Numbered from the stretch's first letter, positions 8,841-16,844 are shown. The stretch is DNA of 64,000 nt from Streptomyces albireticuli (GCF_021228125.1 NZ_JAJQQS010000015.1:124001-188000), one strand, 5' to 3'. The notes: generated by a model from the letters alone, not told the origin. A program made the numbers and translations.

Positions 8841-9659
8841 ATGGGCGGCACCGAACACCTCACCGTGGAGCGCGCCGGAGCCACGCTCGTGCTCACCCTC
8901 GACCGGCCGGAGGCCAAGAACGCCCTCTCGCTCCCCATGCTCGTCGGCCTCCACGACGCCTGGACCGAGGCCGACGAGGACGACGCGATCCGCTCCGTCG
9001 TGCTCACCGGCGCCGGCGGCGCCTTCTGCTCCGGCATGGACCTCAAGTCCCTGGCCGCGCCCCGGCCCGGCGACGGCCGCCCGGCGGCCGACGACCCCTA
9101 CCGGGAACGGTTCGCCGCCGACCCCGACCTCCACTGGAAGGCCATGCTCCGCCACCACCGGCCCCGCAAGCCCGTCATCGCCGCCGTCGAGGGCCCCTGC
9201 GTCGCCGGCGGCACCGAGATCCTCCAGGGCACCGACCTCCGCGTCGCCGGCGAAAGCGCCGTCTTCGGCCTCTTCGAGGTACGGCGCGGCCTCTTCCCCG
9301 TCGGCGGCTCCACCGTCCGCCTCACCCGCCAGATCCCCCGCACCCACGCCCTCGAGATGCTGCTCACCGGACGCCCGTACACCGCCCGCGAAGCCGAGCG
9401 CATCGGCCTGATCGGCCACGTCGTCCCCGACGGCACCGCCCTCGACCACGCCCTGGAGACCGCCGCGCTCATCAACGCCAGCGGCCCCCTCGCCGTCGAG
9501 GCCGTCAAAGCCTGCGCCTACGACACCGCCGGCCTCACCGAGGAGGAGGGCCTCGCCCTCGAACTCGAACGCGGCATGCCCCTCTTCCGCACCGCCGACG
9601 CCCGGGAGGGAACCCGCGCCTTCGCCGAGAAGCGCCCGCCCGTCTTCCGCCGCGCCTGA
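8841..9659 (+). CDS. Enoyl-CoA hydratase/isomerase (crotonase family)
   Basis: A 272-aa crotonase-fold protein expected to hydrate an alpha,beta-unsaturated acyl-CoA. The N-terminal pattern LTLDRPEAKNALS, the oxyanion-hole region GAFCSGMDLKSLA and GPCVAGGTEILQGTDLRVA carrying the putative catalytic Glu (GGTE) are visible. ATG 8841 has a near-perfect AGGAGG 5-6 nt upstream. It starts a tightly packed run with the DUF35 protein (18 nt downstream) and two thiolase-like genes coupled by 4-nt overlaps, so the four probably act on the same acyl-CoA. Confidence 0.9.
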   Translation: MGGTEHLTVERAGATLVLTLDRPEAKNALSLPMLVGLHDAWTEADEDDAIRSVVLTGAGGAFCSGMDLKSLAAPRPGDGRPAADDPYRERFAADPDLHWKAMLRHHRPRKPVIAAVEGPCVAGGTEILQGTDLRVAGESAVFGLFEVRRGLFPVGGSTVRLTRQIPRTHALEMLLTGRPYTAREAERIGLIGHVVPDGTALDHALETAALINASGPLAVEAVKACAYDTAGLTEEEGLALELERGMPLFRTADAREGTRAFAEKRPPVFRRA

Positions 9660-9677
9660 CCGAGGGAGAGACCCGCC

Positions 9678-10640
9678 GTGCCGGACGTCCTCACCGCCCC
9701 CCTGGTGGTCGAATTCCCCTTCACCCGCTCCCTCGGCCCGGTGCTGAGCGCCTTCCTCACCGGCCTGCGCGAACGCGTCGTCCTCGGCATCCGCACCCGC
9801 GACGGACGCGTCCTCGTCCCGCCCGCCGAGTACGACCCGGCCACCGGCGAGGACCTCCACGGACTCGTCCGCACCGCCACCACCGGCACCGTCACCACCT
9901 GGGCCTGGAACCCCGCGCCACGCCGTGGCCAGCCCCTGGCCACCCCCTTCGCCTGGGTCCTGGTCCGCCTCGACGGCGCCGACACCGCCCTCCTCCACGC
10001 CCTCGACGCCCCCGGCCCCGACGCCGTGCGCACCGGCCTGCGCGTCCGCGTCCGCTGGGCGGAACACCGCACCGGAGCGATCACCGACATCGCCTGCTTC
10101 GAACCCTGCCCGCCCGGCACACCCCCGCCCGCCGGGCCGCCCGCCCCGCACGACGGCGTCTTCCCCGACCCCGTCACCACCCTCACCGCACCCGCCCGCC
10201 TCGACTACACCTACACCCCCGGCCGCGCCCTCGGCCGCCACCTCGACGCCCTGACCGACCGCAGGATCACCGGCGAACGCTGCCCGTCCTGCCGCAAGGT
10301 CTACGTACCGCCCCGCGGCGCCTGCCCCACCTGCGCCGTCGCCACCCGCGAACAGGTCGAGGTCGGCCCCCGCGGCACCGTCACCACCTTCTGCGTCGTC
10401 AACATCAAGGCGAAGAACGCCGGGAACGCGGCCGTCGACGTGCCGTACGTCTACGCCCACATCGCCCTGGACGGCGCCGGCCTCGCCCTGCACGGACGCA
10501 TCGCCGGCCTCCCCTGCGACCAGGTGCGCATGGGGCTGCGCGTCGAGCCCGTCTGGACCGAGGGCGCCCGCCACCCCGACCACTACCGCCCCACGGGGGA
10601 GCCCGACGCCGCTTACGACACCTACAAGGAGCTGCTGTGA
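9678..10640 (+). CDS. Double DUF35 OB-fold / zinc-ribbon acyl-CoA-binding protein
   Basis: A 320-aa protein holding two DUF35-like modules. The first (about residues 8-145) has the OB-fold pattern but no zinc-ribbon cysteines. The second (about residues 180-300) opens with a complete ribbon, CPSCRKVYVPPRGACPTC, followed by a typical OB-fold ending at VEPVWTE. DUF35 proteins partner thiolase-like enzymes; in mycobacterial steroid side-chain catabolism a DUF35 domain activates the Ltp2 aldolase. GTG 9678 is preceded by GAGGGAGAG. The 3' end overlaps the next thiolase-like gene by 4 nt, consistent with a stoichiometric complex. Confidence 0.85.
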   Translation: MPDVLTAPLVVEFPFTRSLGPVLSAFLTGLRERVVLGIRTRDGRVLVPPAEYDPATGEDLHGLVRTATTGTVTTWAWNPAPRRGQPLATPFAWVLVRLDGADTALLHALDAPGPDAVRTGLRVRVRWAEHRTGAITDIACFEPCPPGTPPPAGPPAPHDGVFPDPVTTLTAPARLDYTYTPGRALGRHLDALTDRRITGERCPSCRKVYVPPRGACPTCAVATREQVEVGPRGTVTTFCVVNIKAKNAGNAAVDVPYVYAHIALDGAGLALHGRIAGLPCDQVRMGLRVEPVWTEGARHPDHYRPTGEPDAAYDTYKELL

Positions 10641-11737
10641 CAGGGGCGGCGCGGCCCGGCCCGGCCGCCGCCCGCGAGGTCGCGATCGTCGCCTTCGCGC
10701 AGACCAGGCACCGCCGCGCCACCCCGGAGCTCTCCGAGGCCGAGATGCTGCTGCCCGTCCTGCGCGAGGTCCTCGACCGGGCCGGACTGCGCCCGGGCGA
10801 GGCCGGCTTCACCTGCTCCGGATCGAGCGACTACCTCGCCGGCCGGCCCTTCTCCTTCACCATGGCCCTCGACACGGTCGGCGCCTGGCCGCCCGTCGCG
10901 GAATCCCATGTGGAGACGGACGGGGCCTGGGCGCTCCACGAGGCATGGGTGAAGATCCTCACCGGCGAGGCCGACACCGCCCTCGTCTACGCCCACGGCA
11001 CCTCCTCCGCCGGCGACCTCCGCGACGTCCTCACCCGCCAGCTGGACCCCTACTGCACCGCACCCCTGTGGCCCGACCCCGTCGCCCTCGCCGCCCTCCA
11101 GGCACAGGCGCTCATCGACGCGGGCGATACCGACGAGGACGCCCTCGCCCGTATCGCCGTCCGCAGCCGCACCGACGCCGGCACCAACCCGTACGCCCAA
11201 CTGCGCGCCCCCGTACCGGCGGGCGACTACGTCGTACGGCCGCTGCGCACCGGCGACTGCCCGCCCGTCGGCGACGGCGCCGCCGCCGTCGTCCTCGCCG
11301 CCGGGGACACCGCCCGCCGCATGTGCGCCCGGCCCGCCTGGATCCGCGGCATGGACCACCGCGTCGAACCCCACGCCCTCGGCGTACGGGATCTCACGGA
11401 CTCCGTCTCCACCCGCCTCGCCGCCGAGCGCGCCGGAGCCTTCGACGCGCCCGCCGACACCGCCGAACTCCACGCGCCCTTCACCTCCCAGGAGGTGGTC
11501 CTGCGCAAGGCGCTGCGGCTGGACGACGGCGTGGCCGTCAACCCCTCCGGGGGCCCGCTGGCCGCGAACCCGGTCATGGCCGCCGGTCTGATCCGGCTCG
11601 GCGAGGCGGCCGCCCGCATCCACCGGGGCGACTCCGACCGGGCCCTGGCCCACGCGACGTCGGGCCCGTGCCTCCAGCAGAACCTCGTCGCCGTCCTGGA
11701 AGGGCCGGGAGGGCCGGGAAGGGGAGCGAGGTCATGA
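10637..11737 (+). CDS. Thiolase-like lipid-transfer protein (Ltp/SCP-x type)
   Basis: A 366-aa thiolase-fold protein. The position where degradative thiolases carry the acylated cysteine reads ESHVETDGAWALHEA and has no Cys, as in Ltp2-type retro-aldolases rather than true thiolases. The C-terminal glycine motif VNPSGGPLAANPVMAAGL is intact, and a Cys occurs late in SGPCLQQN. It begins at GTG 10637 inside the stop of the DUF35 gene and ends in a 4-nt overlap with the next gene. Likely forms a complex with the DUF35 protein and the second thiolase-like protein to cleave a beta-hydroxyacyl-CoA (inference). Confidence 0.85.
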   Translation: MTGAARPGPAAAREVAIVAFAQTRHRRATPELSEAEMLLPVLREVLDRAGLRPGEAGFTCSGSSDYLAGRPFSFTMALDTVGAWPPVAESHVETDGAWALHEAWVKILTGEADTALVYAHGTSSAGDLRDVLTRQLDPYCTAPLWPDPVALAALQAQALIDAGDTDEDALARIAVRSRTDAGTNPYAQLRAPVPAGDYVVRPLRTGDCPPVGDGAAAVVLAAGDTARRMCARPAWIRGMDHRVEPHALGVRDLTDSVSTRLAAERAGAFDAPADTAELHAPFTSQEVVLRKALRLDDGVAVNPSGGPLAANPVMAAGLIRLGEAAARIHRGDSDRALAHATSGPCLQQNLVAVLEGPGGPGRGARS

Positions 11738-12903
11738 GCGGCAAGGAACCCGTGGCCGTCGTCGGGATCGGCCAGACCCACCACGCCGCCGCCCGGCGCG
11801 ACGTCTCCCTGCCCGGCCTCGTCCGCGAGGCCGCCCGCCGGGCGCTCGACGACGCGGAGCTCACCTGGGCCGACGTGGACGCCGTCGTCATCGGCAAGGC
11901 GCCCGACTTCTTCGAGGGCGTGATGATGCCCGAGCTGTACCTCGCCGACGCCCTCGGCGCGGCGGGCAAACCGGTCCTGCGGGTGCACACCGCGGGCTCC
12001 GTCGGGGGGTCCACCGCCCTCGTCGCCACGAACCTCGTCGCCGCCCGCGTCCAGCGGACCGTGCTGGCCCTCGCCTTCGAGAAGCAGTCCGAGTCCAACG
12101 CCATGTGGGGACTCTCCCTGCCCGTCCCCTTCCAGCAGCCCCTGCTGGCCGGCGCCGGAGGCTTCTTCGCCCCGCATGTCCGCGCGTACATCCGCCGCAC
12201 CGGAGCCCCCGCGGACATCGGCGCCCTCGTCGCCCACAAGGACCGCCGCAACGCCCTGAAGAATCCTTACGCCCACCTCCACGAGCACGGCCTCACCCTG
12301 GCGAAGGTCCGCGCCTCACCCATGCTCTGGGACCCGATCCGCTACTCCGAGACCTGCCCGTCCTCCGACGGCGCCTGCGCGCTGGTCCTCACCGACCGCG
12401 CGGGCGCGGCCCGTTCCCCGCACCCGCCCGCCTGGGTGCACGGCGGCGCCATGCGCAGCGAGCCGACGCTCTTCGCCGGCAAGGACTTCGTCTCGCCCCG
12501 CGCGGGCCGGGACTGCGCGGCCGAGGTCTACCGCCAGGCCGGGATCACCGACCCCCGCCGCGAGATCGACACCGCCGAGCTGTACGTGCCGTTCAGCTGG
12601 TACGAGCCGATGTGGCTGGAGAACCTCGGCTTCGCGGCCGAGGGGGAGGGCTGGAAGCTCACCGCGTCGGGCGCCACCGCGCTCGACGGGGAGCTGCCCG
12701 TCAACCCCTCGGGCGGAGTGCTGTCCACCAACCCGATCGGCGCCTCCGGCCTGATCCGCTTCGCCGAGGCCGCCCTCCAGGTGCGCGGCGGGGCCGGTGA
12801 ACACCAGGTCGAGGGCGCCGCGAAGGCGCTCGGCCACGCCTACGGCGGAGGAGCCCAGTTCTTCTCCATGTGGCTGGTGGGAAGCCGGCCGCCCACTTCC
12901 TGA
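11734..12903 (+). CDS. Thiolase-like lipid-transfer protein, second subunit
   Basis: A 389-aa thiolase-superfamily protein starting at ATG 11734 inside the previous stop (ATGA), with GGGAGCGAG as ribosome site. The nucleophile region reads HTAGSVGGSTALVATN and lacks the acyl-accepting Cys; TAELYVPFSWYEPMW and VNPSGGVLSTNPIGASGL correspond to the later active-site loops. Two successive non-identical thiolase-like subunits behind a DUF35 protein recall heteromeric Ltp systems of actinobacterial sterol degradation. The end is about 78 nt before the DUF397 gene, with a TAGGGT element (12943-12948) in between that could be a separate -10. Confidence 0.85.
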   Translation: MSGKEPVAVVGIGQTHHAAARRDVSLPGLVREAARRALDDAELTWADVDAVVIGKAPDFFEGVMMPELYLADALGAAGKPVLRVHTAGSVGGSTALVATNLVAARVQRTVLALAFEKQSESNAMWGLSLPVPFQQPLLAGAGGFFAPHVRAYIRRTGAPADIGALVAHKDRRNALKNPYAHLHEHGLTLAKVRASPMLWDPIRYSETCPSSDGACALVLTDRAGAARSPHPPAWVHGGAMRSEPTLFAGKDFVSPRAGRDCAAEVYRQAGITDPRREIDTAELYVPFSWYEPMWLENLGFAAEGEGWKLTASGATALDGELPVNPSGGVLSTNPIGASGLIRFAEAALQVRGGAGEHQVEGAAKALGHAYGGGAQFFSMWLVGSRPPTS

Positions 12904-12981
12904 CGGGGGTGACGCGGCCTGTCCGGCACCGGCCGTGCTCGCTAGGGTGGGCCGGGACGACGACCGGGAGGAGCTACGGAC

Positions 12982-13218
12982 GTGGCGGAGAGCACGACTG
13001 AACGACCGGCGGGCGAGCTGGCGCCCGACCTCGACCTCGCGAACGCCGCCTGGCAGTCCGGGACGCAGGGGCTCGGCGACGTCCAGATCGCCTTCGTCGA
13101 AGGCTTCATCGCGATGCGGCACGGGCGCCGGCCGGACCGCCCGGCGCTGGTCTTCACCCCGGCGGAGTGGCGGGCGTTCGTACTCGGGGCGCGCGAAGGG
13201 GAGTTCGACCTCACCTAG
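12982..13218 (+). CDS. DUF397 domain protein
   Basis: A 78-aa protein with the DUF397 pattern AAWQSGTQGLGDVQIAFVEG near the centre and the terminal signature FTPAEWRAFVLGAREGEFDL. GTG 12982 follows GGGAGGAG at good spacing. In streptomycetes these small proteins usually sit beside an XRE-type regulator and act with it as a regulatory or toxin-antitoxin-like pair. Here no such partner is adjacent: upstream is the thiolase operon and downstream a convergent oxygenase. Its role in this context is unknown. Confidence 0.8.
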   Translation: MAESTTERPAGELAPDLDLANAAWQSGTQGLGDVQIAFVEGFIAMRHGRRPDRPALVFTPAEWRAFVLGAREGEFDLT

Positions 13219-13223
13219 CCGGT

Positions 13224-13276
13224 GCCCTCATGTGCTGGGCGGGCCGGAGGACCCGGCCCGCCCAGCACATGAGGGC
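13224..13276. terminator. Strong bidirectional terminator hairpin
   Basis: Arms 13224-13247 and 13253-13276 are perfect 24-bp complements around the 5-nt loop AGGAC. It starts 5 nt after the DUF397 stop and lies 30 nt beyond the end of the convergent oxygenase gene, so it can end transcripts from both strands. Confidence 0.85.
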
Positions 13277-13305
13277 TGCGGAGTGCGGGGCTCCGCCCCG
13301 GGACG

Positions 13306-14322
13306 TCAGCGCGCCGCCACGCCTTCGTCCAGCAGCTCCGCGTGGTAGCGGCGGGCGACCTGCGGGTGCGCCCGCAGCCACCCCTTGATCTCATTGCGGC
13401 CGTACTCCGCGAACAGCGGGTTGGTGGAGTCCTGGGTGACGCCCGGCGCCTGGTCCGCGTGCGCGAAGGGCACGGGCTCGATGCGGGCGTCCAGCCGGGG
13501 GTTGTAGAAGAACGGCACGGAGTAGCGCTCCCGGTCGCCGGGAGGGCTCACGACCCGGTGGTTGGTGGCCTTGAGATAGCCGTTGGTGGCCACCTCCAGC
13601 AGCTCGCCGAGGTTGATCACGAACGCGCCGGGCACCTTCGGCACGTCCAGGAACTCCCCGTCCGGGCCCTCCACCTGGAGACCGCCCACCTCGTCCTGGA
13701 GCAGCAGGGTCAGGAACCCGTAGTCCTTGTGGGCGCCCACGCCCTGGGCGGCGCCGTCGGGGGCGCTACCGGGGTAGCGGACCAGCTTCAGGTGCAGGTG
13801 CGGTCGGTCGGCGAACGCGTCGTCGTAGAAGCCGGCCGGCGCGCCGATCGCGGCGAGCAGCTCGCGCAGCAGGCGCTCGGCGACCGAGCTCAGCCGGTCG
13901 ATCCAGTGCAAGGCGGCCGTGCGCAGCTCCGGCAGGGAGTCCGGCCACTGGTTCGGGCCCTCCAGCCACCAGTAGCCGGGCTCGTCCGGGCCGGGCACGC
14001 GCGGCGCGCGCTCGGCACCGATGTCGAGCTGGTCGCGCCAGTCGCGGCTGCCGCCCGTGCGCTCGTCGCCTATGCGGGTGTAGCCGCGGAAGTGGGGCGA
14101 GTTGAGGTTGCTCACGGCCAGCCGCTCGGCCTCGGGCAGGGCGAAGAAGGCCCGGAGCGTGCGCATCAGGTCTTCGGTCTCGGCCTCGGTGACACCGTGG
14201 CCGGTCAGATGGAAGAAGCCCACGTCACGGGCGGCGGAGTGGAGGTCCTGACGGAAGCGTGCACGGGCGTCGGGGTCACCGTCGGCGGCGGAGAGGTCGA
14301 GGACGGGAAGCTGGTTGCTCAT
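13306..14322 (-). CDS. 2-oxoglutarate/Fe(II)-dependent oxygenase, isopenicillin N synthase family
   Basis: About 338 aa, cytoplasmic non-haem iron oxygenase. The N-terminal DIOX_N part (PVLDLSAADGD, VGFFHLTGHGV) is followed by the 2OG-FeII_Oxy core. The iron facial triad is visible: H198-x-D200 in AHKDYGFLT and H255 in ATNHRVVSPP, with R266-x-S268 (RYSVPFF) binding 2-oxoglutarate. ATG 14322 has GGA 7 nt upstream; an in-frame GTG at 14334 is possible. The substrate is unknown; these enzymes hydroxylate or desaturate amino acids, purines or secondary metabolites. A tiny leader-peptide ORF lies 163 nt upstream on the same strand and may attenuate it. Confidence 0.87.
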   Translation of the reverse strand: MSNQLPVLDLSAADGDPDARARFRQDLHSAARDVGFFHLTGHGVTEAETEDLMRTLRAFFALPEAERLAVSNLNSPHFRGYTRIGDERTGGSRDWRDQLDIGAERAPRVPGPDEPGYWWLEGPNQWPDSLPELRTAALHWIDRLSSVAERLLRELLAAIGAPAGFYDDAFADRPHLHLKLVRYPGSAPDGAAQGVGAHKDYGFLTLLLQDEVGGLQVEGPDGEFLDVPKVPGAFVINLGELLEVATNGYLKATNHRVVSPPGDRERYSVPFFYNPRLDARIEPVPFAHADQAPGVTQDSTNPLFAEYGRNEIKGWLRAHPQVARRYHAELLDEGVAAR

Positions 14323-14485
14323 GAGGGTGTCCACAGCTGTGAAGGCCCGGTTCCGTACGGCGATGCGCCGGGCGGCCGTCTGTCGCAGCAGGGTATGCGA
14401 GAGGACAGACGGGTGACCGGGAAACGGCAGGAAGATAAGGAGAAAACAGGCCTCGGCCCGAAGAAGGGGGCCCGGCGGGAGAAGG

Positions 14486-14554
14486 TCAGCCGAAGCGGCG
14501 ACAGGACATGCTCGTGACGCGGAGGAGGTCCACGTGGCGGCGTTTCACGAGCAT
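14486..14554 (-). CDS. Short arginine-rich leader peptide (22 aa), putative attenuator
   Basis: The peptide MLVKRRHVDLLRVTSMSCRR plus two residues starts at ATG 14554 with GAGGTG 5 nt upstream, a strong ribosome site. Its RRHVDLLRV...CR pattern matches the small actinobacterial leader peptides that are usually found ahead of sulfur-metabolism genes and are proposed to sense cysteine through translation of the late Cys codon. A TATACG/TACGAT element just upstream can serve as -10. The next gene on this strand is the 2OG oxygenase rather than an obvious sulfur gene, which is unusual. Family recognition is by pattern only. Confidence 0.7.
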   Translation of the reverse strand: MLVKRRHVDLLRVTSMSCRRFG

Positions 14555-14764
14555 GGTCACCTCGTCATCGTATACGACCGCGCGGGGAACCGGCGTACCG
14601 GCCGGTAGCCGACCCGTGGCCCGCCCCGGGGCCGCCCGGTACCGGCCGGGTGCCTGGAGCGGATCATGGTGGGGCCGGAGCGGCCCATAGGTGTGATCGA
14701 CCGTGCCCGGCGGACCGGAGCGCAAATGCGTGGCGCACCCTCTTCGCACCCGGAAACACAGGAA

Positions 14765-14803
14765 TCCCCCTTCCTCGGGGCCCGTGCACCCGAGGAAGGG
14801 GGA
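14765..14803. terminator. Terminator hairpin downstream of the rodlin gene
   Basis: Arms 14765-14779 and 14789-14803 are perfect 15-bp complements around a 9-nt loop, 30 nt beyond the rodlin stop codon on the minus strand. Confidence 0.8.
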
Positions 14804-14832
14804 AATTCTGTGGATCCGGCGCGAGCCGGTCG

Positions 14833-15393
14833 TCAGTGGCCGTGACCGCCGTCGTGGTGGCCGAAGCCGCCGTCGTGCCCGTGACCGCCGTCATGGCCGT
14901 GGCCCCCGTCGTGGTGGCCGAAGCCCCCGCCGTGGCCGAAGCCGCCGTGACCGAAGCCGTGGTGGCCGAAGCCCCCGCCGTGGCCACCGTGGCCGCCGCT
15001 GCCGCGGTTGCCCGAGCCGTTGCCCGAGATGACCGGGATCTCGTCGAGGATGTGCGACAGCGGGTCGTCGCCGTCGTCGATCGTCGAGTTGTCGGTGCAC
15101 TGCTGCTGCTGCTGCGAGGTGAGGATCGGCACGTCCTGGACGCCGATGTTGATCAGTGCGATCAGCGACTGGATACCGACCTTGCCGATGCCGAGGCACG
15201 GCTTGTTGAGCGTGCCCTGGATCAGGCTCATCTGCGGGCTCTGCTCACCGCCGGTCTTGGTGTTGCCGTAACCGGTCTTCGAAGCGTTGCCGTTGGCGAC
15301 GTCACTGTCGTTGCCGATCGCCATCGCGGGGCCGGCGATGGTGCCGACGGCCGAAGCCGTCATGGCGGCCGTGGCGAGTACCTTCTTGAGCAC
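14833..15393 (-). CDS. Rodlin with His/Gly-rich C-terminal extension
   Basis: A secreted surface protein of the rodlin family, which organises chaplin fibrils into rodlets on aerial hyphae and spores. GTG 15393 (MLKKVLATAAMTASAVG) has AAAGG about 7 nt upstream. The signal peptide should be cut after AMA (residue 25). The mature core shows rodlin hallmarks: SPQMSLIQGTLNKPC (Cys66), IALINIGVQDVPILTS, QQCTDNST (Cys99) and DPLSHILDEIPVISGNG. Classical rodlins stop about there, near 130 aa. This one continues for about 60 residues of Gly/His/Phe/Asp repeats to residue 186. A small stem (CTCAGG/CCTGAG) lies in the leader. The tail may bind metal or change fibril assembly (inference). Confidence 0.88.
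   Translation of the reverse strand: MLKKVLATAAMTASAVGTIAGPAMAIGNDSDVANGNASKTGYGNTKTGGEQSPQMSLIQGTLNKPCLGIGKVGIQSLIALINIGVQDVPILTSQQQQQCTDNSTIDDGDDPLSHILDEIPVISGNGSGNRGSGGHGGHGGGFGHHGFGHGGFGHGGGFGHHDGGHGHDGGHGHDGGFGHHDGGHGH
14836..15015 (-). repeat. His/Gly-rich repeat tail of the rodlin
   Basis: Codes for residues 127-186, built from imperfect units such as GGFGHHDGGHGHDGGHGHD and GFGHGGFGHG. The DNA shows corresponding short tandem repeats (GGC/GGT, CAC and GAC codons), so repeat number may vary between strains. Confidence 0.85.
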
Positions 15394-15568
15394 GTCTGTG
15401 CCTTTCGATCGATTAGCGCCCCTCTCAGGGAAGCGACCTGAGTAACTCGACCCCATTTGCAGAAGTTTCGGGCATTCACTCATTTGCTCCATCGGGCCGC
15501 CGGAGCGGAATTCCGCCGCCGGATTCCGCTGGTAGCGTGCGACGCGAGGCGGTTCGCGGACCGCCGGC

Positions 15569-15609
15569 CCCGCCCGGACAAGCGCCCCCACAAGCCATGT
15601 CCGGGCGGG
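15569..15609. terminator. Hairpin after the DUF1453 gene
   Basis: Arms 15569-15580 and 15598-15609 are perfect 12-bp complements around a 17-nt loop, directly behind the DUF1453 stop on the minus strand. Confidence 0.65.
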
Positions 15610-15610
15610 C

Positions 15611-16090
15611 TCAGCGACTGCCCCGCTCCGGAGCGAAGGGCACCCCGCTCGACCAGCCCCGGGCGGCGACCACCAGGGCCTCGCCGAGGAAACTGACCCC
15701 GATGTTCAGCTGTGCCGGGCGGGCGCTCGCGTGCGTCCCCGCCCGGGCCGCGAGGAAACCGAAGCCCGCCATGAGGACCAGCGAACCCGTCGCCACGGCG
15801 AAGGACTTACCGGTGTAGCGCTGCCAGAGCACGCCGCCGCGCTCGAAGACCTCGATCGTGGCGCCGCGCGCCGCCCCGAGCGCCACCCCCAGGACCGCGC
15901 CGGGGATCAGCCATCCCAGGTCCGCCCCCGTGACGTCGTCGGCCCTGACCACGGACGCGACGCCGATGCCGATGAGGATCAGCGGTGGAGCCAGCAGGTC
16001 CCGGGCGTTGACGGGCTCTCCCTTCAGGCGCTTGACCACCACCACGATCAGCACCACGGCGATGATCGCCGCCAGCACCCAGCCGTTCAC
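15611..16090 (-). CDS. DUF1453 family integral membrane protein
   Basis: A 159-aa membrane protein with about four hydrophobic segments: WVLAAIIAVVLIVVVV at the N-terminus, LLAPPLILIGIGVASVV, LGWLIPGAVLGVALGAA, and FAVATGSLVLMAGFGFLA. The segment RGATIEVFERGGVLWQRYTG is typical of DUF1453 proteins. Start is GTG 16090 with GAGGA close upstream. Function unknown. It is divergent from a TetR-type regulator with 72 nt between the starts, the usual layout of a repressor and its target. Confidence 0.75.
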   Translation of the reverse strand: MNGWVLAAIIAVVLIVVVVKRLKGEPVNARDLLAPPLILIGIGVASVVRADDVTGADLGWLIPGAVLGVALGAARGATIEVFERGGVLWQRYTGKSFAVATGSLVLMAGFGFLAARAGTHASARPAQLNIGVSFLGEALVVAARGWSSGVPFAPERGSR

Positions 16091-16136
16091 TGTCCTCGGA
16101 CCCCCTTATTTAGCGCGCCTATGCCAAAAAAGATGG

Positions 16137-16156
16137 TAGCTCGACCGTGCTATAAC
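16137..16156 (+). promoter_or_regulatory. -10 element and candidate operator of the tetR gene
   Basis: TATAAC (16151-16156) lies six bases before the ATG at 16163, which places the transcription start at or next to the start codon (leaderless). TAGC (16137-16140) and GCTA (16149-16152) form an inverted repeat spaced by 8 nt that touches the -10, a plausible autoregulatory site. No experimental support. Confidence 0.45.
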
Positions 16157-16162
16157 GACAAC

Positions 16163-16780
16163 ATGCCGAAGATCGTCGATCCGCGGGCCCGCCGCAGGGC
16201 CGTCGCCGAGGCCGTCCTCCGGGTCGTCGCCAGGAGCGGCCTGGAAGCCGCCTCGCTGCGCAACGTCGCCGAGGAGGCGGGCCTGGCCGTCGGCTCGGTC
16301 CGGCACTACTTCGGAGACCACGACGAACTCGTGATCTTCGCCATGAAGCACCTGGTGGACCGCGTCGACCAGCGGGTCCGCGCGCACATCGACCTGCTCC
16401 GCGCCCCCGGGGCCGACGGGGACCGCAGGGCCCGGGCCGAGGAACTGCTCGAGGAATTCCTCCCGCTGGACGACACGCGGCACGAGGAGGCCGTCCTCTG
16501 GATCGCCCTCGCCACCGCCTCCCGGGTCCGCCCCGGGCTGCGCCCCTGCGCCCTGGAGCTGCACGGGAACACGCTCCTCCTGATGGAGCACGTCCTCCGG
16601 GGCGGCCAGGAGTCCGGCGGTCTGCCCGCCGATCTCGATCTCGCCACCGAGGCCCGCCGGCTGACCGCCCTGGTCGAGGGGCTCACCTTCCAGGCCGTGC
16701 TCCAGCCGGAGGCGTACCCCCCGGACGAGCTCCGCCGACTGCTCCGCCACCACCTTCGGACCCTGCGGCAGAAGGCCTGA
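16163..16780 (+). CDS. TetR/AcrR family transcriptional regulator
   Basis: A 205-aa repressor-type protein. The N-terminal helix-turn-helix is clear: RRAVAEAVLRVVARSGLEAA, then LRNVAEEAGLAVGSVRHYF at about residues 33-51. The remaining helical part (to LRRLLRHHLRTLRQKA) is the ligand-binding/dimer domain typical of TetR_C_6-like regulators. ATG 16163 has no Shine-Dalgarno but a TATAAC -10 six bases upstream, so the mRNA is probably leaderless. It most likely controls itself and the divergent DUF1453 gene. Its ligand is unknown. Confidence 0.87.
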   Translation: MPKIVDPRARRRAVAEAVLRVVARSGLEAASLRNVAEEAGLAVGSVRHYFGDHDELVIFAMKHLVDRVDQRVRAHIDLLRAPGADGDRRARAEELLEEFLPLDDTRHEEAVLWIALATASRVRPGLRPCALELHGNTLLLMEHVLRGGQESGGLPADLDLATEARRLTALVEGLTFQAVLQPEAYPPDELRRLLRHHLRTLRQKA

Positions 16781-16832
16781 CCGGCCGCCGCACCACGACT
16801 CTCCCCGGGGTCACGCGACGGCGCCGGGCACG

Positions 16833-16838
16833 TACGAT
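16833..16838 (+). promoter_or_regulatory. -10 element TACGAT for a leaderless transcript
   Basis: TACGAT is followed by six bases and then ATG 16845. No Shine-Dalgarno is present. The spacing matches other leaderless candidates in this window. Confidence 0.45.
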
Positions 16839-16844
16839 GTGGGC

